Assembly: GCA_964571855.1 (NCBI GenBank)
Contig: CAZNDO010000027.1
Location: 1-48,690, forward strand
Source: CAYYFX01 sp964571855
GTDB lineage: Bacteria; ARS69
Reading direction: 5' to 3'
DNA: 48,690 nt
In this document: positions 26,653-34,445 of the stretch, one piece after another
Position numbering within the stretch: the first letter of the stretch is position 1
Layout of the letters: each line of letters starts with the position of its first letter
Notes under the pieces: generated by a model
Told to the model about the DNA's origin: nothing
Seen by the model: only the letters and a program-made list of their open reading frames with translations
The model's database searches: none
Position numbers and translations under genes: made by a program

Positions 26653-27726
26653 TCATGCGGAGTTCCGGCGCGACACGATCACGAACACCAGCACGAGCCC
26701 GATCCCGAGCGCCGCCGGCAGCAGCCAGCGCGAGCCGCCGGCCGCCGGGGCCGACGCGGACTCCGTGCCCGGGGAGGCCACGTCCGTCGGCGGGGGCGGC
26801 GCATCGCCGTCGCCCGCGGGAGCCGTGGCGGTATCCGACGGGGCCGCCACACCAGCCGCGGTTGCCGCGGCGGCGCCCTCGCCCTCCTTGGGGCGGAACC
26901 AGTGGCGGTAGTCGACCACGCCGCGGCCCCGTCCCGGCCCGTCCTTGTCGTTGCCGTCCACGATCGCGGTGATGTCCGCCGGGTAGGGGAGCCGCTCCAT
27001 CTCGACGACCGTCGCCCAGCCCCAGTCGTTGTACGTCGCGTCGATGTCGTTGCGCGACTCGTTGACCACCGCGAATGCCTGTCCGTAGATCCGGTTCGCC
27101 CACTCCGGCCGTCCGCCGATCACGGGCTTGGACTTCCGCCCGCTGATGGAGATGCCGCGCGGCTGGTTGTCGGTGATCGTGTTCCCGCGCAGCTCGGGCG
27201 ACGACGCGAAGATCAGCACGCCGAACGTTCGCCCGCCCTCGATCACGTTGCCCTCGAGCAGCGCGTCGGCGCCCTCTCGCAGGTTGACGCCCCAGCCGAA
27301 CCCGCGGATGACGTTGCCGCGGATGGTGGGCGACGCCTGCTCGCAGAAGATCCCCGCGCCGCGGATGCCGTCCGCATCCAACGTGAACCCCTCGACGACC
27401 GTGGAGCGGTCCGCGCCGGGATCGAACTCGAGGAGCCGCTCCTCCATGAGGCTGGCGCCCAGCCCGGGCGTGTACAGGACGGTGGAGTCCGGCCCGGCGG
27501 CGGCGCGGAGCACGACGCCGTTCCTCATGCGGATCAGCTCGCGGTACTCCCCCGGGCCCACGAGCACCGTGTCGCCCGCGGCCGCCGCGCTGACGGCCGC
27601 CTGGATCGTGGCGTGCTGCGCCGGGACGTGCAGCGTGGCCGCGAGCAGGGTTTGCGGCATCACGGCGATGCCCGCGACGAGCGCGGCCGCACGCGCCGCC
27701 AGGAACCGGACCTTCGTGCAGTGCAT
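26653..27726 (-). CDS. Exported right-handed beta-helix (NosD/pectate-lyase-like) protein with C-terminal membrane anchor
   Basis: This 357-residue protein has a signal peptide (to about residue 30) and then short repeats of a parallel beta-helix. The opening pattern is HATIQAAVSAAAAGDTVLVGPGEY, given in part, followed by turns such as SPTIRGNVIRGFGWG and SPELRGNTITDNQPRG. A Pro/Ala/Asp-rich linker and a TM helix with basic end (WLLPAALGIGLVLVFVIVSRR) form the C-terminus, resembling a sorting or anchoring tail. Its ATG overlaps the stop of the upstream GT-C/TPR gene (ATGA). The fold usually binds or cleaves polysaccharide, but no catalytic set can be identified. Confidence 0.78.
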   Translation of the reverse strand: MHCTKVRFLAARAAALVAGIAVMPQTLLAATLHVPAQHATIQAAVSAAAAGDTVLVGPGEYRELIRMRNGVVLRAAAGPDSTVLYTPGLGASLMEERLLEFDPGADRSTVVEGFTLDADGIRGAGIFCEQASPTIRGNVIRGFGWGVNLREGADALLEGNVIEGGRTFGVLIFASSPELRGNTITDNQPRGISISGRKSKPVIGGRPEWANRIYGQAFAVVNESRNDIDATYNDWGWATVVEMERLPYPADITAIVDGNDKDGPGRGRGVVDYRHWFRPKEGEGAAAATAAGVAAPSDTATAPAGDGDAPPPPTDVASPGTESASAPAAGGSRWLLPAALGIGLVLVFVIVSRRNSA

Positions 27727-29666
27727 CACCGCGGTTCTCCCTCCTGCATGCCCAGGGCACGCTCCAGGTTCTCGGTCGCCCCGGGGTGGGCCGGGGCGTG
27801 CCGCAAGGCGGTGCGCCAGCAGACGACCGCCTCGTCCAGACGACCCTCGCGCGCATCCAGCACGCCGAGGTTGTTCCACGCCTCCGCGAACGTGGAGTCC
27901 GCCTCCACCGCGCGCCGGTACGACGCCCGCGCATCCTCCGGGCGGCCCAATCGTTCCAGCGTCACCCCGCGGTTGTAAAGCACGGCCGCGTCGGCGAGAC
28001 CGGCACCGATGGCGGCCGCGTAGGCGCGATCCGCCTCCTCGGGGCGTCCGGCGCGGGCGTAGGCCTGCCCGAGCGACGCCAGGTTGCGCGCGTCGTCCGG
28101 ATCCAGCTGCCGCTCCCGCTCGAAGTGCGCGATGGCCTCCGCGGTCCGCCCCAGCTGCATGTACAGCGTGCCCGCGTTCAGGTTCCCCTCCGGGTAGGCC
28201 GGATCCACGTGGAGCGCCCGGAGCTGCCAGACCAGGGCCTCCTCGGGTCGGCCGCGATCCTGGTGGATGTTCGCCACCGACTGGTGGAACTGCGCCGGGG
28301 TGGGCCGGTACTCCCGGACCCAGGGATTCGCGTTCAGGGCGACGCCGAGCACCGCGATGCCCGCGGCCCCGGCCACCGCGAGCCGATCGCGGCGGCGGAT
28401 GCCGTCCAGCAGGGCCAGCCCGCCGTGGACCGCCAGGATCGCCAGCACCGGGCGCAGGGGAACGCGGTAGCGCGCGGTCACGAAGAACGCCACGACCGTG
28501 GCCGAGTACACGACCGCCCAGAGGAGGACGACGCGACCGCCGGGACCGCCTCCCCGCCAAAGGAGGACCGCGCCCGCGAGCGACAGCGGGATGAGCACCG
28601 TCAGGAAGTGCATGCCGGGAGCCGCGGTCGACCCGAACGTCCGGACGAACATCGCGATGTCGCGGTTGTTCGAGAACTCCAGTCCGGACAGGAAGAAGGC
28701 CGTCTTCTTCGCCGTGAGCAGGAGCGCCGCCCCGGGACTGTCCCGCCACCACGCGAGCCCGCGTTCGAACCAGTAGTCCGAGATCTCCGCGGGGCGGAGG
28801 GCGCGCCCGGCGCCCTGCTCCGCGATCGCGATCGCATCGTCGTAGCCGCCCCACCAGTCCGTGCGCAGGAGCGACGGCGCCGTGGCGGACCACCCGTTGG
28901 CCTCGGGGTTGTTCCCGAGGAAGAAGTTGATCCCGCCTTGCCAGGCCACGAGCGTGCGGTCGTGTCCGACGAACCGGTTGAGCGCGGCGATGGGCAGCAC
29001 GAACGCGCACACGCCGAGCGTGAGCGCGAGGGCGGGACCCACGAGCGGACGGCGCAGCGAGAAGGTGTCGCCGCGCCACCCCAGGGCGGCGACGAAGAGG
29101 ACGGGCGTGAACGCGAGGACGTTCGGCCGCGTGGCCGCGAACGCGCCGAGCGCCAACCCCGCGGCGAGCCAGCGGCCGAACGAAGGCGATTCGCCCGCGC
29201 GGAGCATCAGGAGGATCGAGGCCAGCCCGAGCGGGGCGAGCAGGCTCTCGAGCAGGAGGTCCGCCTCGAAGTACAGCAGCATCCCGTCCAGCGCGGTCAC
29301 GGCCGCGGCGACCCACGCCACGGCCGGGCGCCGCGGCACGAGCCGCCGGGCCACCGCGAGAACCAGCAGGCACGTGGTCGCGCCCACGGCGAGCTGGGCG
29401 CCGCGGATCCAGGCGAACGGGGCGGGATCCGCCCCGAAGAGCCGGTACACCAGTCCGAGGAGCGCCGGGTACAGGGGTGCCCGGTAAAAAGGAATGCGCT
29501 CGGTCCAGTCGCCGCGGGCGATCTCTCGGGCCCACAGGTCGTGGTACCCCTCGTCCATGATGGGGGCGTCGAAGTACGGATTCCCCCGGATCTGGATGAA
29601 ATAGACCAAGCGGTAGGCCAGCGTGGCCGCCAGGATCAGCCAGGGAACCCAGGAACGGTCGCGCAT
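27726..29666 (-). CDS. GT-C (PMT/ArnT-like) membrane glycosyltransferase with C-terminal TPRs
   Basis: In this 646-residue protein residues 1-460 are polytopic. The first periplasmic loop holds the acidic pair expected for GT-C enzymes (PIMDEGYHDLWAREIARGDW, D37-E38), and YRAPLYPALLGL follows. This resembles family 39/83 enzymes that use polyprenyl-phosphate sugars. The last 180 residues are TPRs (NLASLGQAYARAGRPEEADR and similar). ATG at 29666 has GGGGAGGG upstream. The acceptor is probably a protein or lipid outside the inner membrane. The polyprenol-phosphate sugar synthase at 9343-10062 could supply its donor. Confidence 0.82.
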   Translation of the reverse strand: MRDRSWVPWLILAATLAYRLVYFIQIRGNPYFDAPIMDEGYHDLWAREIARGDWTERIPFYRAPLYPALLGLVYRLFGADPAPFAWIRGAQLAVGATTCLLVLAVARRLVPRRPAVAWVAAAVTALDGMLLYFEADLLLESLLAPLGLASILLMLRAGESPSFGRWLAAGLALGAFAATRPNVLAFTPVLFVAALGWRGDTFSLRRPLVGPALALTLGVCAFVLPIAALNRFVGHDRTLVAWQGGINFFLGNNPEANGWSATAPSLLRTDWWGGYDDAIAIAEQGAGRALRPAEISDYWFERGLAWWRDSPGAALLLTAKKTAFFLSGLEFSNNRDIAMFVRTFGSTAAPGMHFLTVLIPLSLAGAVLLWRGGGPGGRVVLLWAVVYSATVVAFFVTARYRVPLRPVLAILAVHGGLALLDGIRRRDRLAVAGAAGIAVLGVALNANPWVREYRPTPAQFHQSVANIHQDRGRPEEALVWQLRALHVDPAYPEGNLNAGTLYMQLGRTAEAIAHFERERQLDPDDARNLASLGQAYARAGRPEEADRAYAAAIGAGLADAAVLYNRGVTLERLGRPEDARASYRRAVEADSTFAEAWNNLGVLDAREGRLDEAVVCWRTALRHAPAHPGATENLERALGMQEGEPR

Positions 29667-29811
29667 CAGCCCTCCCCGCGTCCCGGGCCATCGGTCGCAG
29701 CGTGCGCGCAGTGTACGTCATCGGGGTCCCGGGCGCAGTTCCCGACGGCGCGGGCCCCACCCGTCCCGGCGCGGCACCCACGCGTCCCGCCGCACAGGCT
29801 CTCACCCCCGC

Positions 29812-29840
29812 TTGACCCGGACAGGGCGACATGCTACGGT
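29812..29840 (+). promoter_or_regulatory. Promoter of the Cys-rich secreted protein
   Basis: TTGACC, 17 bases, TACGGT. The start is expected near 29847, just before the first hairpin of the leader. Confidence 0.6.
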
Positions 29841-29846
29841 CAGTCA

Positions 29847-30072
29847 CGCACGGAGAGAGCAATCTCTCCGGGGATCCATGGCCCCCGAACCGCGGACTCG
29901 CGGGGAGAGGGCCCAAGTCCCGGCGACCTTGCGAGAGGTGAGCAGCTCGGCAGGCCTGCCGATGCGTCTCCCGCGGTCGGCTGTTCGACGACCAAGCCGT
30001 GTTCCGCCGAACGTATCCGACGCGTCGGATACCGACGCGGAAGCCGGTGTCATCCTCAAGGGGGCTAAGCAC
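29847..30072 (+). ncRNA. Structured 5' leader, unassigned
   Basis: The roughly 226-base untranslated leader has several clear hairpins. One is an 8-bp stem with GCAA (GNRA) loop at 29851-29870. Others are a 5-bp stem with GACT loop at 29890-29903, the palindrome CGGCAGGCCTGCCG at 29948-29961 and a 20-base perfect palindrome at 30013-30032. It fills the only gene-free stretch over 300 bases. I compared it by memory with c-di-GMP, SAM, glycine, cobalamin and TPP riboswitch cores and found no convincing match. It may be an unassigned riboswitch, a thermosensor or an mRNA-stabilising leader. Confidence 0.5.
30013..30032. repeat. 20-base perfect palindrome
   Basis: GTATCCGACG followed directly by its reverse complement, 40 bases before the start codon at 30073. 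As DNA it could be a dimeric repressor site; as RNA, a stem with a small loop. Confidence 0.6.
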
Positions 30073-30792
30073 ATGCGTAAGTTCTTCATGACTGCCTTCG
30101 CGCTGTCGGCGATGCTCGTGCTGGCGAGCTCCAGCTTCGCGCTGGAGAAGACGTCCGCTCGTCTGGCCGACGAGAGCCGCGCCGACGCGTGGAACGCCGG
30201 CACGACTTGCACGATCACCTACTACAACATCTGCACCGGCTGGATCTGGATCCTCTCCGGCTTCGCGCCGAGCGATAAGTTCGGCGTGTGCTTCGACAGC
30301 TGCTGCGGCACCGGCGAGACGAGCATGGTGACCGCCAGCTGGCACTACGTGTACTCGGGCACGCCGCCGGGCTACGGCTTCACCGGCACGATGGCTGTCA
30401 GCGCGGCTGACGCGAACTGCTGCCCGTCCGGCGCTCCGATCGAGTCGCAGGTGTTCCTCCCGGTGACGGGCTGGAACGTCTTCGGCTGGACCGCCGTGGT
30501 TCCTTCGAAGTTCGCCATCCACACGACGCTCGGCGCCGGCAGCGGCACGCCGCTCGCGGTCGCGACGGATCACCCGGGTGCGGTGGCTGGCGGCCCGCCG
30601 GCGTGCGGCACCTGCTACCCGACCTCGCGCGTGAACCACTCGTTCTACTACGGTCCCGGCGGCGCCTGCCCCGGCTCCGTGTTCTTCAATGACGGCGTGT
30701 GCGATGCGCAGCTCCTGTGGGATGCGGATCTGTTCTGCGAAGTCGCCGTCGAGCCCCAGACCTGGGGCAACATCAAGAACCTGTACCGCTAG
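30073..30792 (+). CDS. Secreted Cys-rich protein of unknown function, probably highly expressed
   Basis: The 239-residue protein has a clean signal peptide (MRKFFMTAFALSAMLVLASS, cut after A23). The mature part has 12 Cys, two of them in CC pairs (DSCCG, NCCPSG), and many Trp, Tyr and Gly, as in a disulfide-rich extracellular beta protein. Codon use differs from its neighbours: CGT for Arg, GCT for Ala and AAG for Lys are frequent, which suggests high expression. It has its own promoter, long structured leader and strong terminator. Upstream sequence stays open in frame from ATG 29878, but the signal peptide and the AGGGGG element fix the start at 30073. I do not recognise the family. Confidence 0.8.
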   Translation: MRKFFMTAFALSAMLVLASSSFALEKTSARLADESRADAWNAGTTCTITYYNICTGWIWILSGFAPSDKFGVCFDSCCGTGETSMVTASWHYVYSGTPPGYGFTGTMAVSAADANCCPSGAPIESQVFLPVTGWNVFGWTAVVPSKFAIHTTLGAGSGTPLAVATDHPGAVAGGPPACGTCYPTSRVNHSFYYGPGGACPGSVFFNDGVCDAQLLWDADLFCEVAVEPQTWGNIKNLYR

Positions 30793-30835
30793 GGTTCTGC
30801 GCACAGCGCTGCTCACGCTGTTCGCTGGGTCAAGG

Positions 30836-30869
30836 GAAGGGGCGCCGGTTCCGGCGCCCCTTCTTCATT
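30836..30869 (+). terminator. Rho-independent terminator
   Basis: A 13-bp perfect inverted repeat (GAAGGGGCGCCGG and its complement, 2 bases apart) followed by TTCTTCATT, 44 bases after the TAG. It is the clearest intrinsic terminator in the window. Confidence 0.85.
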
Positions 30870-30897
30870 GACACCCCGCGGAGCCGCTGCCGATCAT
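30868..30897 (+). promoter_or_regulatory. Promoter of the three-gene lipoprotein operon
   Basis: A perfect TTGACA overlaps the end of the terminator tail, then 18 bases, then GATCAT. The start codon GTG at 30925 lies about 20 bases after the expected transcript start, with GGAG in between. Confidence 0.55.
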
Positions 30898-30924
30898 CCC
30901 GTTCCCCTTGCGTCGGAGTCGCCG

Positions 30925-32610
30925 GTGTCGTCCCGCTCGCCCGCCGTATCCCGCTGCCGCCGCGGCGCGGCCGCGCGTGCCGCCCTGATCCTGGCCGCCG
31001 GGTGGTCGGCCTGCTCGCCCGGCGCCTCGGGCCCTCCGGACAACGCGGTCCTCCTGATCTCGCTCGACACGGTGTCGGCGGACCGCGTGTCCTGCTACGG
31101 CAACCCTGCGGTCCGCACTCCGGAGCTGGACCGCCTCGCGCGCGCCGGCATCCAGGTCGTCGACGCGGTCTCCCCCGCCCCGCTCACCCTGCCCTCGCAC
31201 GCCACGATGTTGACGGGGTTGGATCCGCCCGCCCACGGCGCCCGGGAGAACGGCCTGTTCGTCGTGGCCGAGTCCCTCCGCACCGTCCCGGAGCGGCTCC
31301 CGGAGGGAACGCCCTGCGGAGCGTTCGTCGGCGCGTTCCCCCTGGCCGCCCGCTTCGGCCTGAACCAGGGTTTCGATCCCTACGACGCGAGCTTCCACCG
31401 TGACGGGGATCGACGGCGCCTCCCGGAGCGCACGGCCGCGGACGTGTTCGACGCGGCGGCGGCGTGGGTGGAGTCCCTGCCGGGGTCATCGCGCCCGTTC
31501 CTCTGGGCCCACCTCTACGACCCGCACTACGCGTACACGCCGCCGGCGCCGTGGATCCGCGCGGCCACGATCCTGGCCCCCGCCGGTCCGCACGAGGGCG
31601 AGATCGCGTACGTGGACCGGCAGCTCCGGCGGTTCCTGCAGCGTCTCGCGCGCGGAGGGCGACGCCCACTCGTCCTCGCCGTCGCGGACCACGGCGAGGC
31701 GCTCGGCCGGCATGGCGAGATCTCGCACGGGCTCTTCGTGTACGACGAGACGCAGCGGGTTCCCATGATCTGGAGCGGCCCCGGCGTGGCGTCGCGCCTG
31801 GAACAGGATCAGCGGACGCTGCGCGACGTGGCCCCGACCCTTCTGGCCGCGTTGGGCGGCGACCCGTCCGGCCTGTCGGGAGCGCCGCTGGAGCAGGCCG
31901 CGACGGAGGACCATGCCTACGTCGAGACGAAGCACACCGAGCTGATGCGGGGCTGGGCGCCGCTCCACGGGATGCGCACCTCGCAGTGGAAGTACGTTCG
32001 TGCACCGCGCTCCGAGCTGTACGATCTCGTGCGGGACCCGGGGGAGTTGCACAACGTGCTCGAGGCGCACGCCGAGATCGCGGCCGACCTGTCGGCCCGG
32101 GTGGACGAGGCGCTCGCGGCGGAAGGCGGCCAGGCCCCGAGTCGGCTCGACGAACGCACGGCGGAGCAGCTGCGCGCCCTGGGCTACGTGGCCTCGATCG
32201 CGGATCCGCGGGACGCGGACACGCGCAAGGACCCGAAGGACGGCGCCGCCAGCGTGGCCGCCTTGTTCCGTGGCCAGGAAGCCTACCTCGCGGGCGACCT
32301 GCGGACGGCCGAGCGGTATCTCGTCGAGGCCGTCCGGCTGGACTCGACCGCGAAGGAGGCGTACGCGTTCCTGTCCGGCACGTACATGTCGGTCGGGCGC
32401 GCGAGCGAAGCCGCGGACGCCGCCCGGACGGCGCTGCGGCTCGAGCCGCACCTGAACGAAGCCCCCATCCACGCCACTCTGGGCGAGGCCCTGCTCGCCC
32501 TGGACCGGCCCGCCGAGGCCATCCCGCACCTGCGCATCGCGCGCACGGCCGCGCGCGGCAGCACGAAGGTGGCGGAGATGCTCGCGGACGCCGAGGCCCG
32601 GACGCGGTGA
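30925..32610 (+). CDS. Alkaline-phosphatase-superfamily/TPR lipoprotein, operon gene 1
   Basis: The 561-residue protein starts at GTG 30925, six bases after GGAG; the longer frame from TTG 30868 would run through the promoter. The signal peptide ends GWSAC30, an imperfect lipobox. The sulfatase-like domain has SLDTVSADRVSCYGN (D48), ADHGEALGRHGE, and T88-L-P-S-H at the nucleophile site. Sulfatase substrates therefore look unlikely; Thr is used by phosphatases and phosphoethanolamine transferases of this superfamily. The last 130 residues carry TPRs. It overlaps the next gene as GTGA. Confidence 0.82.
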   Translation: MSSRSPAVSRCRRGAAARAALILAAGWSACSPGASGPPDNAVLLISLDTVSADRVSCYGNPAVRTPELDRLARAGIQVVDAVSPAPLTLPSHATMLTGLDPPAHGARENGLFVVAESLRTVPERLPEGTPCGAFVGAFPLAARFGLNQGFDPYDASFHRDGDRRRLPERTAADVFDAAAAWVESLPGSSRPFLWAHLYDPHYAYTPPAPWIRAATILAPAGPHEGEIAYVDRQLRRFLQRLARGGRRPLVLAVADHGEALGRHGEISHGLFVYDETQRVPMIWSGPGVASRLEQDQRTLRDVAPTLLAALGGDPSGLSGAPLEQAATEDHAYVETKHTELMRGWAPLHGMRTSQWKYVRAPRSELYDLVRDPGELHNVLEAHAEIAADLSARVDEALAAEGGQAPSRLDERTAEQLRALGYVASIADPRDADTRKDPKDGAASVAALFRGQEAYLAGDLRTAERYLVEAVRLDSTAKEAYAFLSGTYMSVGRASEAADAARTALRLEPHLNEAPIHATLGEALLALDRPAEAIPHLRIARTAARGSTKVAEMLADAEARTR

Positions 32611-34445
32611 GCCCCCGCAGGCGCCGGGATGCCGCGCATTTCGTCGCGCTGGCGTTCCTCGCCGGCTGCGGGCCGTCCGCCCCGCCGGCGCCCTCGGGTC
32701 CGCCGCCCCTGGACTTGCTGCTCGTCACGCTGGACACCTTCCGGGCGGATCGCGCCGGGTGCTACGGCAACCCCGGAGGCTGGACGCCCCGGCTGGATCG
32801 TGCCCTGCGCGGCGCGTGGCTCGCCCGGAACGCGTACGCGCCCGCGCCGCTCACCGCGATCTCCCACGCCACGATCCTCACGGGGCTCGAGCCCTACCGG
32901 CACGGGGTGCGCGAGAACGCGCTGTTCCCGCTGGATCCGGCGCTGCCCACGCTGGCGTCCCACGTCCGCGCGCACGGGCTGGCCACCGCGGCGTTCATCG
33001 CGGCGTTCCCGCTCGAGAGCCGCTTCGGCTTCGCCGAGGGCTTCGACACGTTCGACGAGGATCTGGGGCCCGAGGGAGCGGCCGGGCTGCAGTACGCGGA
33101 GCGCCGCGCGCGCGACGTGGTGGATCGTGTCCTGGCGTGGCTGGCGGCGCCCGCGGCCGCGGGGCGCTGGTTCGCATGGGTCCACTTCTTCGACCCCCAC
33201 CATCCCTACGAACCGCTCGGCGCCTACCGCCGACTGCCCGGCGGCACCGACTACGAGCGCGAGATCCGCGGCATGGACGCCGAGCTGGGCCGCCTGCTGC
33301 GCGGCGTGGAGGCGGCCGGGAGGGATCCGATGCTGGCCATCGTGTCGGATCACGGCGAGGGGCTGGGCGACCACGGCGAGGTCACGCACGGCATCCTGCT
33401 GCACGAGGAGACGATGCGCGGACTCCTCGGCATCCGCGCTCCGCGCACGAGCTCCGCGGCGGACCGGCTGCGCGGCGTGCACGAGACCGTGCTGTCGTAC
33501 GCGGATCTGGCGCCCACGCTGCTGGAAGCGCTGGACCTCCCGCCGATGGCGGAGGTGGACGGCCGCTCCGCGCTCGCGGCGACGCCCCCGCGCGACGGCG
33601 TGTACGGCGAGACGTACTACCCCATGCTCCACTACCGGTGGAGTCCGCTGCTGTCGTGGCGGGATGCGCGCTTCGCGTTCGTCGACGGCCCGGCGCCGGA
33701 ACTGTACGACCGGCTCGCGGACCCGGGCGAGCGGACGAACGTGCTGGGGGACCATGCCGACCCGGCCGCGCGGCTGCGCGCGATGCTCGCGGACGTCGCG
33801 TCGCCGCCCGAAGCGCCCGCGTCGTCGCTGGACGCCGAGGCGCGGGAGAAGCTCGGCGCCCTGGGCTACCTCGGCACGCCGGCCGCGCTGGAGTACGACG
33901 CGACGAAGAACCCGAAGGACCACCTCGAGGTGATCAACGAGCTGTTCCGCGGGATGTCGCTCGCGTCCGAGGGGCGCTTCCGGCAGGCGCTCGGACCGCT
34001 GCAACGTGCCTACCGTGCCGATCCGGACAACGCGACGGTGCTGTTCCACCTGGCGGACTGCCAGCGCCGCCTCGGCAGCACGGACACCGCGATGGACTAC
34101 TATCGGACCGCGATCGCGAAGGACCCGCGCGTGGACGAGGCGTGGGCGCATCTCGCGCTCCTGCGCTGGGAGCGCGGACACCGCGACGAGGCGATGCGGC
34201 TCCTGGAGGATGGGCGTCGGGCGAACCCGGGATCGTTCGCGCTGTGGATGACATCCGGGGACCTGAGCGCGGAGGCCGGTCGCATGGACGAGGCGCGCGC
34301 GGCGTACGAGCGGGCGGGCGGGATCGCCCCGGGGCGGAGCGAGCCGTGGGCGGCGCTGGCTCGTCTGGCCACGGAGCGCGGCGACACCGCGGACGCGCGG
34401 CGGTGGACGGAGCGCGCCGCGGCCGTCCGGGGAGGCGGGTCGTGA
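32607..34445 (+). CDS. Alkaline-phosphatase-superfamily/TPR lipoprotein, operon gene 2
   Basis: The 612-residue lipoprotein has a perfect lipobox (LAGC21) and starts at GTG 32607, overlapping the previous stop. The catalytic domain shows TLDTFRADRAGCYGN (D43), T83-A-I-S-H at the nucleophile position, and SDHGEGLGDHGE. The C-terminal third consists of TPR units (DNATVLFHLADCQRRLGSTDTA and following). The protein is attached to a membrane by lipid and probably faces the periplasm. It is close to its two tandem neighbours, so the operon arose by duplication. The substrate is unknown. Confidence 0.82.
   Translation: MSPRRRRDAAHFVALAFLAGCGPSAPPAPSGPPPLDLLLVTLDTFRADRAGCYGNPGGWTPRLDRALRGAWLARNAYAPAPLTAISHATILTGLEPYRHGVRENALFPLDPALPTLASHVRAHGLATAAFIAAFPLESRFGFAEGFDTFDEDLGPEGAAGLQYAERRARDVVDRVLAWLAAPAAAGRWFAWVHFFDPHHPYEPLGAYRRLPGGTDYEREIRGMDAELGRLLRGVEAAGRDPMLAIVSDHGEGLGDHGEVTHGILLHEETMRGLLGIRAPRTSSAADRLRGVHETVLSYADLAPTLLEALDLPPMAEVDGRSALAATPPRDGVYGETYYPMLHYRWSPLLSWRDARFAFVDGPAPELYDRLADPGERTNVLGDHADPAARLRAMLADVASPPEAPASSLDAEAREKLGALGYLGTPAALEYDATKNPKDHLEVINELFRGMSLASEGRFRQALGPLQRAYRADPDNATVLFHLADCQRRLGSTDTAMDYYRTAIAKDPRVDEAWAHLALLRWERGHRDEAMRLLEDGRRANPGSFALWMTSGDLSAEAGRMDEARAAYERAGGIAPGRSEPWAALARLATERGDTADARRWTERAAAVRGGGS

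Noticed and set aside
29878..30072. N-terminal extension of the Cys-rich protein from ATG 29878
   Set aside because: It would bury the signal peptide 65 residues inside the protein, and the segment is low-complexity with RNA-like inverted repeats.
29847..30072. Known riboswitch (c-di-GMP-I, SAM, glycine, cobalamin, TPP)
   Set aside because: Short look-alikes such as CACGCA and GGCGACC occur, but the full conserved cores and their spacing are absent.
26653..30816. Minus-strand open frame of 1387 codons spanning the beta-helix gene and beyond
   Set aside because: Only the last 357 codons are a gene (start 27726). The rest lies out of frame with the GT-C gene and across the leader of the Cys-rich gene.
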